DNA of 64,000 nucleotides. Source: Streptosporangium nondiastaticum (GTDB taxonomy: Bacteria > Actinomycetota > Actinomycetes > Streptomycetales > Streptomycetaceae). The notes below the pieces were generated by a model that was given only the letters and a program-made list of their open reading frames with translations, had not been told where the DNA came from and did no database searches. The position numbers and the translations under genes are program-made. The stretch covers positions 1 to 64,000 of the forward strand of contig NZ_PXWG01000017.1 in assembly GCF_003011965.1 (NCBI RefSeq), read 5' to 3'. Below are positions 15,499 through 22,995 of the stretch, piece by piece; the first letter of the stretch is position 1; the number at the start of each line of letters is the position of its first letter.

Positions 15499-16809
15499 GT
15501 GAGCGCAGGCGGCGGATGGGCGGTGGCCGCCGTGGCCGCCGTCACCGGTGGGTACGCGCTCGTCTCCCGGCGCCTGGCCCTGACCGTCGTGTCGGCGCCG
15601 ATGGTGTTCACCGCCGCCGGGGTGCTCATCGGCCCGGCCGGCCTCGGGCTGCTGGATCCGGAGCGCGACGCCGGGCCGGTGCTCGCCCTCGCCGAAGCGG
15701 CCCTGGCGCTGGTCCTGTTCACCGACGCCGCCACCGTACGGTCGGAGGAGTTCCGCAACGGCTGGTTCCTCCCCGTCCGTCTCCTCGTCGTCGGGCTGCC
15801 GCTGACGATCGCGGGCGGTGGTCTGCTCGCGTGGGCGCTGCTGCCGGGTCTCACGGGATGGGAGCCGGCGCTGGTGGGGGTGATCCTCGCGCCCACCGAC
15901 GCGTCGGTGGGCAAGACCGCCGTGTTCGCCCCGCGCATCCCCGCGGTCGTGCGGCACGGGCTCAATGCCGAGTGCGGCCTGAACGAGTGCCTGGTCCTGC
16001 CCGTGTTCGCCGTCCTCCTCGCCGCTCTGCCCGGGACGTCCGCCTCCCACCAGGGAGTGACGGGAATCCTCCGTCAGGTGCTCCTGCTCAGCCCCTTGCT
16101 GGGGCTGGTGGCCGGGGGCCTCGGCGGGGTGCTGCTGAGCAGGTCGCGCGCCGCGGGCCGGGTCGACGACGACTGGCGCCGCATCCTTCCCCTCGCGCTC
16201 GCCGCCGGGGCGGGCACGCTCGCGGCGGCCACGGGCGGCAGCGCCTTCGTGGCGGCGTGGGTGGCGGGCTTCGCCTTCGCGGCCGCCCTGCGCGCGGGTC
16301 CGCCGCCGGGTTCCGTCCCGGAGGGCGAGGACGACACTCTCGAGTCGGTGGAGCACCTCGCGGCGCTTCTGGCCTCACTGAGCTTCCTCGTCTTCGGCGC
16401 GGTGCTCCTCGGCCCCGCGCTGACGGACCTGAACGGGCGCGTCGTCGCCTACGCGGTGCTGAGCCTGACGGTCGTGCGCATGCTGCCCACCGCCCTCGCG
16501 CTCGCGGGCAGCCGGCTGCGTCCCCCGACCGTGGCCTATACCGCGTGGTTCGGCTCCCGCGGTCTTCCCTCCCTCGTCCTCGGGCTGGTCGTGGCGGCCG
16601 AGGAAGTGCCCGGGGCCCGGCCCATGGGCACCGCGATCGCCGTCACGGTCGGCCTCGGCGTCCTCCTCCACGGCGTCTCGTCCGTCCCCCTCGCCGACCG
16701 GTACGGCCGGTGGTACGAAAGAGCCGCGTCGCGCCGGCCGTCCCTGCGGGAGAGCGTGGCCGGCGGACTTCCCGGCGAACGCCCCCTCCCCGAGTGGAAG
16801 AGGCGGTGA
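15499..16809 (+). CDS. Cation:proton antiporter (CPA1/NhaP-like)
   Basis: A 436-residue polytopic membrane protein with about 12 hydrophobic segments. Family signatures are A-A-G-V-L-I-G-P-A-G-L-G-L-L early, L-V-L-F-T-D-A-A in TM3, and the conserved P-T-D-A-S-V-G-K-T (about 133-141), followed by L-N-A-E-C-G-L-N-E as the ion-exchange core. It ends in a cytoplasmic basic tail. The GTG at 15499 follows GGAGGAGGGA. It likely exchanges Na+ or K+ for H+. Confidence 0.85.
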   Translation: MSAGGGWAVAAVAAVTGGYALVSRRLALTVVSAPMVFTAAGVLIGPAGLGLLDPERDAGPVLALAEAALALVLFTDAATVRSEEFRNGWFLPVRLLVVGLPLTIAGGGLLAWALLPGLTGWEPALVGVILAPTDASVGKTAVFAPRIPAVVRHGLNAECGLNECLVLPVFAVLLAALPGTSASHQGVTGILRQVLLLSPLLGLVAGGLGGVLLSRSRAAGRVDDDWRRILPLALAAGAGTLAAATGGSAFVAAWVAGFAFAAALRAGPPPGSVPEGEDDTLESVEHLAALLASLSFLVFGAVLLGPALTDLNGRVVAYAVLSLTVVRMLPTALALAGSRLRPPTVAYTAWFGSRGLPSLVLGLVVAAEEVPGARPMGTAIAVTVGLGVLLHGVSSVPLADRYGRWYERAASRRPSLRESVAGGLPGERPLPEWKRR

Positions 16810-16828
16810 CCGCGGGCCGGCCGGCGTG

Positions 16829-18229
16829 TCAGGCGCGCCGGGCCACGACGCGGCCGCGGTCCGCGGCTTCGGCGAGCGCCCGGAAGTCGTGCTCGTTCCG
16901 GTCGGCGTAGGCCTCGGCGAACTCGGCCAGGGCCCGGTCGAAGGCGTCACCGCCGCCCAGGTAGGCGGCGATCGCGATCCGGTCGCCGGAGCGGGCGTGG
17001 GCGCGGGCCAGCGTGGCGCCGCACAGCTCTCCGTAGGCCTGCAGCCGGCCGGGCGGCATCGTCTCGGGGCGGGCGCTGCCCTTCCAGTCGCGCAGCTGCC
17101 GGACGTAGAAGTCGCGCTGCCGCCCGTCGATCCCGGTGGCGCGCTCCCAGCCGAGGAGGATGTCGCTGACGGCCTGCATCAAGCGCTGCCCGCAGACCAC
17201 GCGCTGCCCCTCATTGGCGTACGGGCTCGGGCGCACGAACGGTGCCAGCACCGACGGGCCCGCCTCCTTGGCCTGCAGGATCAGCGGATCGTCGTCGTCG
17301 CGCCCGAGCATGAGCACGATCCAGCAGCGGGTGCCCACGCTGCCGACGCCCACGACCTTGCGCGCGGCGTCGGCCATGCGGAACTGGTCCAGGAGGTGCC
17401 GGCGGTCGGAGGCGAGGCTGCGGCCGTACCGTTCGACGAGCAGGCGGAGGCGTCCTTCGAGCTCGGCCCTGCGGTCGCCGGTCGTCAGGTCGCCCAGCGG
17501 AACGATCAGGGGCGGATCGGCGGCGATCCGCCGGGTGCCGTCGACGACCTCGGTGAGCTGCTGGAAGGCGTGCAGGTGGTCGCGGCCGCGCGCGGTCTCC
17601 AGGGCCCGGGACATCCGGCGGCGGCCCTGCTTGCCGAGCCGGTCGGCGAAGAGCTCGCGCAGGCGCTCGGTGTCGAAGTGCGCGTACCACACGTCGAGGT
17701 TGCGCATCGCCGCGAAGCCGCGCATCGCTTCCCGGTACGCGCGCACGGTGCCGCGGACGACGTCTCCGCGCCGCTTGTCCGGGACGTCGTTCTCCCGTGC
17801 CGCGATCGCCACGCTGGCGGCCAGCCGCTTGACGTCCCACTCCCACGGACCGGGCAGGGTCTCGTCGAAGTCGTTGACGTCGAAGACCAGGTGGCGCTCG
17901 GGCGAGGCGAAGAGCCCGAAGTTCAGGAGGTGGGCGTCCCCGCACAGCTGCGCCTCGATGCCGGTGCGGGGCTGGGCGCCCAGGTCGGCCGCCATGATCG
18001 CGGCGCCGCCGCGGTAGAAGGCAAACGGCGACTCCAGCATCCTGCCGTAGCGGAGGGGAACGAGTTCCGGTACGCGGTCGGCGCTCTGCTGTTCGAGGAT
18101 CTCCACCGGGTCGGCCCGGCCGGCGTCGGGCCCCGGTCGGGCATGGGCCGAGCGGGGCATCCGGCCGCGGGCCGCCTTGCCGCGCGCCGCGCGTTCATGC
18201 GGTGACAGGTGGGGTTCCGGCGCTTTCAC
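16829..18229 (-). CDS. DUF2252 family protein
   Basis: A 466-residue protein of the DUF2252 family, which has a kinase-like fold and unproven activity. Typical blocks are R-Y-G-R-M-L-E-S-P-F-A-F-Y-R-G-G-A, Q-L-C-G-D-A-H-L-L-N-F-G (a phosphotransferase-like catalytic loop) and F-D-V-N-D-F-D-E-T-L-P-G-P-W-E-W-D-V-K-R-L (DFD motif). Its GTG start overlaps the stop of the EcsC gene (GTGA, 18226-18229), implying coupled translation. The N-terminal 45 residues are basic and probably disordered. Confidence 0.85.
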   Translation of the reverse strand: MKAPEPHLSPHERAARGKAARGRMPRSAHARPGPDAGRADPVEILEQQSADRVPELVPLRYGRMLESPFAFYRGGAAIMAADLGAQPRTGIEAQLCGDAHLLNFGLFASPERHLVFDVNDFDETLPGPWEWDVKRLAASVAIAARENDVPDKRRGDVVRGTVRAYREAMRGFAAMRNLDVWYAHFDTERLRELFADRLGKQGRRRMSRALETARGRDHLHAFQQLTEVVDGTRRIAADPPLIVPLGDLTTGDRRAELEGRLRLLVERYGRSLASDRRHLLDQFRMADAARKVVGVGSVGTRCWIVLMLGRDDDDPLILQAKEAGPSVLAPFVRPSPYANEGQRVVCGQRLMQAVSDILLGWERATGIDGRQRDFYVRQLRDWKGSARPETMPPGRLQAYGELCGATLARAHARSGDRIAIAAYLGGGDAFDRALAEFAEAYADRNEHDFRALAEAADRGRVVARRA

Positions 18230-19224
18230 GGCGGGCTCCTTCCCTCGTCGTCGACGCTCCGGCGCGAGCGGCGGCGCACGAACCAGAGGCACGCCGCGAG
18301 CAGGGAGACCGCGACGAGGACGATCAGACAGGTGCCCCAGAACCCGCCGGCCAGCCGGAGCCCTGCCCAGGCGGCCGCGCCGGCCGCCGCGAAGGGCACC
18401 ACCGCGAGGGCGAACACCCGCAGAACGGCGGCGACGCCGGCCGTGCTGGGCATGTGGGGAAGCCGCTTCCGGTGCCTGAGCAGTTCCCCCGCGGCGCCCG
18501 GAGTGTAGTACTGCACGGCCTTCGCCCCCAGCCGCAGGGTGTTCTTCCGGTAGATCACCGCGAGTGCGGGCACCCAGATCAGCGGCAGCACCATGCCGAC
18601 GAGGAACAGGGCGACGATCGGGGTCGTCGACACCACCCGCCGGAACGTGCTCTGTTTGCCGCCGCCGCCCACGAGGCCGAGGATCGCCGCCATCCGGACG
18701 ATCAGCGACCACCGTGTCCGCCGGGGGATCCGGCCCCGGCCTCCGGGCGGCCGCCGCTTCGCCTCCCTCAGGGCCTCGGCGGCCGCCTCCGTCGACGGGT
18801 ACACGTCCTGGAGGACCAGCAGGTCGGCCACGCGCCGTTCGCTCCGGGGATCTTCGCCGGCGAGGACGGCCAGTTCGAGCACCATCCGGGCCTGGGAGAG
18901 CAGTGCCGCGACGAAGCTGACGGGCATGAGGACGATGAACGGGCCGCCCAGCACGGCGCCGTCGGCGATCGCCATGTGCGTCCCGTGGGCGATGGCCTCC
19001 CGGCGGAGTTCGTCGTCCCCGGCCGCCGGCTTGTTCCGCTTGCGGCGGGCCACCGAGGCTGCGGCCCGGGGGCCGAACCGGCGCACCGCGAAGAAGGCCA
19101 GTTGCTCGGGCATGTGCTGCGGATCGGCCCAGATCATCGGCAGCAGCGCCTGGGCCTCCACCGTCGCCGACCCGGCCGTACGGGCCGGCCGCGATTCCCC
19201 GGGGTTACGTCCGCCGCCGTTCAT
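18226..19224 (-). CDS. EcsC-like integral membrane protein
   Basis: A membrane protein of about 332 residues. It has a soluble N-terminal half containing alternating helices (H-G-T-H-M-A-I-A-D-G near residue 80) and four or more hydrophobic segments, two around 95-115 and 195-230 and two near the C-terminus, ending in an R-R-R-S-R-R cluster. The layout resembles EcsC-domain proteins; the function is unknown. The ATG at 19224 is preferred over a GTG three codons upstream. Its 3' end overlaps the DUF2252 start. Confidence 0.6.
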   Translation of the reverse strand: MNGGGRNPGESRPARTAGSATVEAQALLPMIWADPQHMPEQLAFFAVRRFGPRAAASVARRKRNKPAAGDDELRREAIAHGTHMAIADGAVLGGPFIVLMPVSFVAALLSQARMVLELAVLAGEDPRSERRVADLLVLQDVYPSTEAAAEALREAKRRPPGGRGRIPRRTRWSLIVRMAAILGLVGGGGKQSTFRRVVSTTPIVALFLVGMVLPLIWVPALAVIYRKNTLRLGAKAVQYYTPGAAGELLRHRKRLPHMPSTAGVAAVLRVFALAVVPFAAAGAAAWAGLRLAGGFWGTCLIVLVAVSLLAACLWFVRRRSRRSVDDEGRSPP

Positions 19225-19258
19225 CGGTCCCACTGTGGGGCCGGGCGTGCCGGGACCG

Positions 19259-19279
19259 CCTCACCCGTTGCGGGTGAGG
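19259..19279. promoter_or_regulatory. Palindrome TCACCCG-N3-CGGGTGA, copy 1
   Basis: The core TCACCCGTTGCGGGTGA (19261-19277) is a perfect dyad that extends to 9-bp arms. It lies in the divergent gap between the EcsC-like and lipid-kinase genes. Related copies occur at 25711-25725 and 26006-26022, all upstream of genes in this block, suggesting one shared regulator. Confidence 0.6.
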
Positions 19280-19346
19280 GTGACCGCTCCCGCGGGCGGC
19301 GACCATGGGCGGAAGGGGTCCGGGCAGCAACCCGATGGAGACGCTC

Positions 19347-20693
19347 ATGAGGCAGGCCGACCGTGGAGGGGCCCGGCAGCGCTGGAGCGCACGCCTGGCG
19401 GTCGCGTCGGCCGCCGGCGCGGGGCTGCTCCTGCTGTGCGTGGCAGGCCTCCGGAGCGTGGCGCTGGTGGCCGTGGGAGCGGCGGGCCTGGCGGTGTCGG
19501 CAGCGGCTGCTTGGTGGGCGCTGACGCACCGGGGCGTCGTGAGGGGCATTGCCCTGGTGCTGGCCGTGGCGGCACCGCTGGCCGTGCTCGCGTCGTACGT
19601 CGCCGCGCGGCTCCTCTGGCTCGTCCTCGTCTCCCTGGGGCTCGGGGTGCTGGCCGCCGTCGCGGGCTGGGCGGCGCTGCGGGCGGACACGGCCCCGGGC
19701 ACGGCGCCCGGCCGGCCGGTCCCGCCGCCCCGGCACGCCTGTCTCCTGATGAACCCCCGCTCGGGCGGCGGGAAGGTGGGGCGGTTCGGGCTGCGGGAGA
19801 AGGCGGAGGCGCTCGGCGCGGAGGTGGTGCTGCTCGGCCCCGGCTCCGGGGACGCCGCCGCGCTCGCCCGCGCCGCCCTCGCCCGGGGCGCGGACCTGCT
19901 CGGGGTGGCCGGGGGCGACGGGACCCAGGCGCTGGTGGCGGGCGTGGCGGCGGAACACGGGGTGCCGTTCGTGGTGGTGCCGGCGGGAACGCGCAACCAC
20001 TTCGCCCTGGACCTCGGGCTCGACCGGGAGGACCCGACCCGGAGCCTGGAGGCGCTCACCGACGGGGTGGAGCTGCGGGTGGACCTCGGGCGCGTCGGCG
20101 GGCGCGTCTTCGTCAACAACGCGTCCTTCGGCGCGTACGCGGAGGTCGTGCAGAGCCCCGCGTACCGCGACGACAAGGCCGGCACCCTCATGCGGCTGCT
20201 GCCCGGCGTGCTGACCCATCAGCGCGGTCCGCGGCTGCGGGTGGGCGCCGGGTCCGTCACCGTGGACGGCCCGCAGGCCGTGCTGGTGAGCAACAACCCC
20301 TACCGGGTGGGCGACCGGGCCGGGCTGGGCCGGCGCGACCGGCTCGACGGCGGAGTGCTGGGGCTGGTCAGCGTCAAGGTCGACAGCGCTGTCGAGGCGG
20401 CCGATCTGCTGCGCGGCCGGCACGCACCCGGTCTGGTCGCGCTCACTTCGCGCGAGCTCGTGGTCGACGCCGACCGGCCCGAGGTGCAGGCCGGCGTCGA
20501 CGGTGAAGCGCTGACGCTTCCCACGCCCGTGCGCTGCGTGTCGGAGCCCGGTGCGCTGCGGGTGAGGGTGCCCCGGCACCGCCCAGGGGTCCCGGCGGCG
20601 CGGCCGCGGCTGGACTGGCGGCGCCTGTGGGGGCTCGCGTTCGCGGCCGGCCGCGTCCTACCCGTCGTCGGCGGGCCTGCGGGCAAGGGCTGA
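19347..20693 (+). CDS. Diacylglycerol/sphingosine kinase-like lipid kinase with membrane N-terminus
   Basis: About 448 residues. An N-terminal block (about 15-120) holds four hydrophobic segments. It is followed by a DAGK catalytic domain with the nucleotide-binding start N-P-R-S-G-G-G-K (about 134-141), the signature V-A-G-G-D-G-T-Q (about 186-193) and V-V-V-P-A-G-T-R-N-H-F-A-L-D-L-G, as in YegS/DgkB proteins. It probably phosphorylates a membrane lipid. The start is uncertain: ATG 19347 has GGAGA 5 nt upstream, and ATG 19335 is an alternative. Its 3' end overlaps the convergent channel gene by 36 bp. Confidence 0.85.
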   Translation: MRQADRGGARQRWSARLAVASAAGAGLLLLCVAGLRSVALVAVGAAGLAVSAAAAWWALTHRGVVRGIALVLAVAAPLAVLASYVAARLLWLVLVSLGLGVLAAVAGWAALRADTAPGTAPGRPVPPPRHACLLMNPRSGGGKVGRFGLREKAEALGAEVVLLGPGSGDAAALARAALARGADLLGVAGGDGTQALVAGVAAEHGVPFVVVPAGTRNHFALDLGLDREDPTRSLEALTDGVELRVDLGRVGGRVFVNNASFGAYAEVVQSPAYRDDKAGTLMRLLPGVLTHQRGPRLRVGAGSVTVDGPQAVLVSNNPYRVGDRAGLGRRDRLDGGVLGLVSVKVDSAVEAADLLRGRHAPGLVALTSRELVVDADRPEVQAGVDGEALTLPTPVRCVSEPGALRVRVPRHRPGVPAARPRLDWRRLWGLAFAAGRVLPVVGGPAGKG

Positions 20694-21149
20694 CTGGACC
20701 GCCCCGACGACGACGTGGGCGGCGACGCCGACGAGCAGGATGTCGCCCGCCAACTGCACCATGGTGGCGATCCGTGCGGGTTCCGTGCGGGGCGTGATGT
20801 CGCCGAAGCCGACGGTGCTGAACACCGTGAGCGCGAAGTACAGGGCGTCGGTCCGGCTGAGGGGCTCGGTGAAGTCACCCGGCCGGGCCTGCTCCATGAG
20901 GTGGTACGTGGCCGCGAAGAGCAGCAGGAACAGCGGAACCGTGGTGGCCAGTGCCTCGACCGCCCGCAGCCGGGGCCGGGGCGACCGCAGGATCGAGCGG
21001 ATCTGCCAGGTGAAGAGGGCCGCCACGGCCACCAGACCGAGGACGAGGCCCACGGCCGCGCTCCCTTCGAACCTCTGGTCCATGGGCAGGAGGTAGTAGG
21101 CGACGACGAGGCCCGTGGCCGTGCCGAGGGGCCGCAGCACCGCCCTCAC
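20658..21149 (-). CDS. Two-TM potassium channel (Ion_trans_2 type)
   Basis: A 163-residue membrane protein with the K+ selectivity filter T-V-G-F-G-D (about 125-130) between a pore helix and the last transmembrane helix, plus two or three further hydrophobic segments at the N-terminus. There is no RCK/TrkA regulatory domain. The GTG start overlaps the stop of the DHA2 transporter (21146-21149), so the two are co-translated. Confidence 0.85.
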   Translation of the reverse strand: MRAVLRPLGTATGLVVAYYLLPMDQRFEGSAAVGLVLGLVAVAALFTWQIRSILRSPRPRLRAVEALATTVPLFLLLFAATYHLMEQARPGDFTEPLSRTDALYFALTVFSTVGFGDITPRTEPARIATMVQLAGDILLVGVAAHVVVGAVQSALARRPADDG

Positions 21150-22732
21150 CGTCCGGCCTCCCTGGTCAGCCGCTCCGCCGGCAGCCGGCGGGTGAACGGG
21201 AACGCGCCCAGGGTGATGGCCGCGGCGGCCAGCACGGAGGCCTTGAGGGCGTCCAGCTGCGCCGTGGCGTAGGAGTCGACGAGCGCGTCGGTCTCGGACG
21301 GCGGGAGCGAGGCCCGTCCGGCGGCGGCGCGCACCTGGTCCGTGCTCACGAAGCTGACCCCCGCCTCCATGGCGATGCCGGCCTGGTGGCGTGCCGTGTC
21401 CGAGATCTTCGGGTTGTCCTCGATCTGCGTGGTGAAGGCGTGGACCAGCGCGCCGATCAGCAGGGAGCCGATGAGCGCGGTGCCCAGGGACGAGCCGAGG
21501 TTCTGTGCGGTGTACTGCAGGCCGCCGGCCTCGCTGCGTTCGTCCTCCCCCACGCTGGACTGCACGACGTTGCCCAGCTGGGAGGCGAGGAGCCCCATGC
21601 CCAGGCCGAGGACGGCCATCGCCAGGCCGAAGGAGAGGTTGTCGATCCGGGGCTCGATCGTGGCCAGGAGCCATACCGCCGCCACGACGAGCACGAACAG
21701 GCCGCAGCGCACCACCGTGCGGGGCGCGGCGATCCGGCCGAGCAGCGGTCCGGTCATGGCGGACAGCAGCATGGTCACGGACACCGGCAGCAGGCGCAGC
21801 CCGGTCTCGAAGGCGTTGAGGCCCTGGACGACCTGGAGGTACAGGGGGATGACGAAGAACAGGCCGAGCAGGACGAGGTTCTGGCAGAGCAGCATGGTCA
21901 GCCCGGACCGCAGCGGCGGGACCGCGAACAGCGACAGGCGCACCAGAGGCTCCCTCCCCCGCGCCTGCTGCCGCCGCTCCCAGCAGCAGAACAGCCACAG
22001 CAGGACGCCGCCCGCGGCGATGACGAACAGGGTCGGGGAGAAGCCGAGCAGGGTGAAGGGCGGGTTCCGGGGCTTCAGCCACCCCCAGGAGCTGCTCTGC
22101 AGGACGCCCAGGACGACGAGGGCGAGCCCGGCCGAGGACAGGGCGACGCCTCCTTTGTCCAGTGCGGTGCGCGGCTCCGGCGGAACGTCCGGGATCCACC
22201 GGACGACGCACAGCATGGCGATGACCAGCACGACCTCGCCGGCGAACACCAGGCGCCAGGTCAGGTACGTGGTCACCCAGCCGCCGAGCAGCGGGCCCAC
22301 CGCGATGCCGGCGCCGGCCAGGCCGCCGATGACGCCGTAGGCGACGGCCCTCTCCCGGCCCCGGTACGCGCCGGCGACGAGTGCCGCGAGCGCGGGGAGG
22401 ACGAGGGTGGCGCCGAGTCCCTCGACCACCGACCAGCCCAGCGCCAGCACCCACAGGGACGGCGCCAGGGAGGTGACGGCGGACCCGGCCCCGTAGACGA
22501 CCAGCCCGATGGTGAAGGCCCGGCGGCGTCCGAACGCGTCGCCGAGCTTCCCGCCGGTGATCATGAAGGCGGCCATGACGAGGGTGTAGAGGGTGATGAC
22601 GGCCTGGATGGCCGTGACCTCGGTGTCGAAGTCCTCGACCAGCCTGCTGATCGAGACGTTCATGACCGATGTGTCCAGCACCATCAGGAACTGGGCCGTC
22701 CCGAGCACGGTCAGGGCCCGCCATCGTTTCAC
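21146..22732 (-). CDS. MFS transporter, DHA2 (14-TM, EmrB/QacA) family
   Basis: A drug:H+ antiporter of about 528 residues. Signatures are A-Q-F-L-M-V-L-D-T-S-V-M-N-V-S-I in TM1, G-K-L-G-D-A-F-G-R-R-R in loop 2-3 and G-P-L-L-G-G-W-V-T in motif C, with 14 hydrophobic segments. The GTG at 22732 begins the usual K-R-W-R-A-L-T-V-L-G opening. Another in-frame GTG lies 12 bp upstream but overlaps the GGAGAGG site. It is divergent from the large LuxR-type regulator, a plausible controller. The coupled downstream gene is a K+ channel, an unusual pairing. Confidence 0.88.
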   Translation of the reverse strand: MKRWRALTVLGTAQFLMVLDTSVMNVSISRLVEDFDTEVTAIQAVITLYTLVMAAFMITGGKLGDAFGRRRAFTIGLVVYGAGSAVTSLAPSLWVLALGWSVVEGLGATLVLPALAALVAGAYRGRERAVAYGVIGGLAGAGIAVGPLLGGWVTTYLTWRLVFAGEVVLVIAMLCVVRWIPDVPPEPRTALDKGGVALSSAGLALVVLGVLQSSSWGWLKPRNPPFTLLGFSPTLFVIAAGGVLLWLFCCWERRQQARGREPLVRLSLFAVPPLRSGLTMLLCQNLVLLGLFFVIPLYLQVVQGLNAFETGLRLLPVSVTMLLSAMTGPLLGRIAAPRTVVRCGLFVLVVAAVWLLATIEPRIDNLSFGLAMAVLGLGMGLLASQLGNVVQSSVGEDERSEAGGLQYTAQNLGSSLGTALIGSLLIGALVHAFTTQIEDNPKISDTARHQAGIAMEAGVSFVSTDQVRAAAGRASLPPSETDALVDSYATAQLDALKASVLAAAAITLGAFPFTRRLPAERLTREAGR

Positions 22733-22995
22733 GCCTGCATGCACCCTCTCCGTTTTCCGGTGCGCCCCGGTGACGGGCGAGCGGCCGCTTGATCGCACCC
22801 TAGAACCGCGCGGCGACCGGCCGGCGTCTTGGGCGGGGCGTGTCGCGGGCCCGGCCCGGGTGCCGGCGGGCCCGTGTGCGATCACCGGTCGTGCGTGGTG
22901 AAGATGGAGGGGAGCGGTCCGCCGGGGCGGACCGGCCGCAGATGGGGGGTGTGCGCAGCAGTGCAGCGGCTCCTCCATGGCACGGTGGTGATCGG

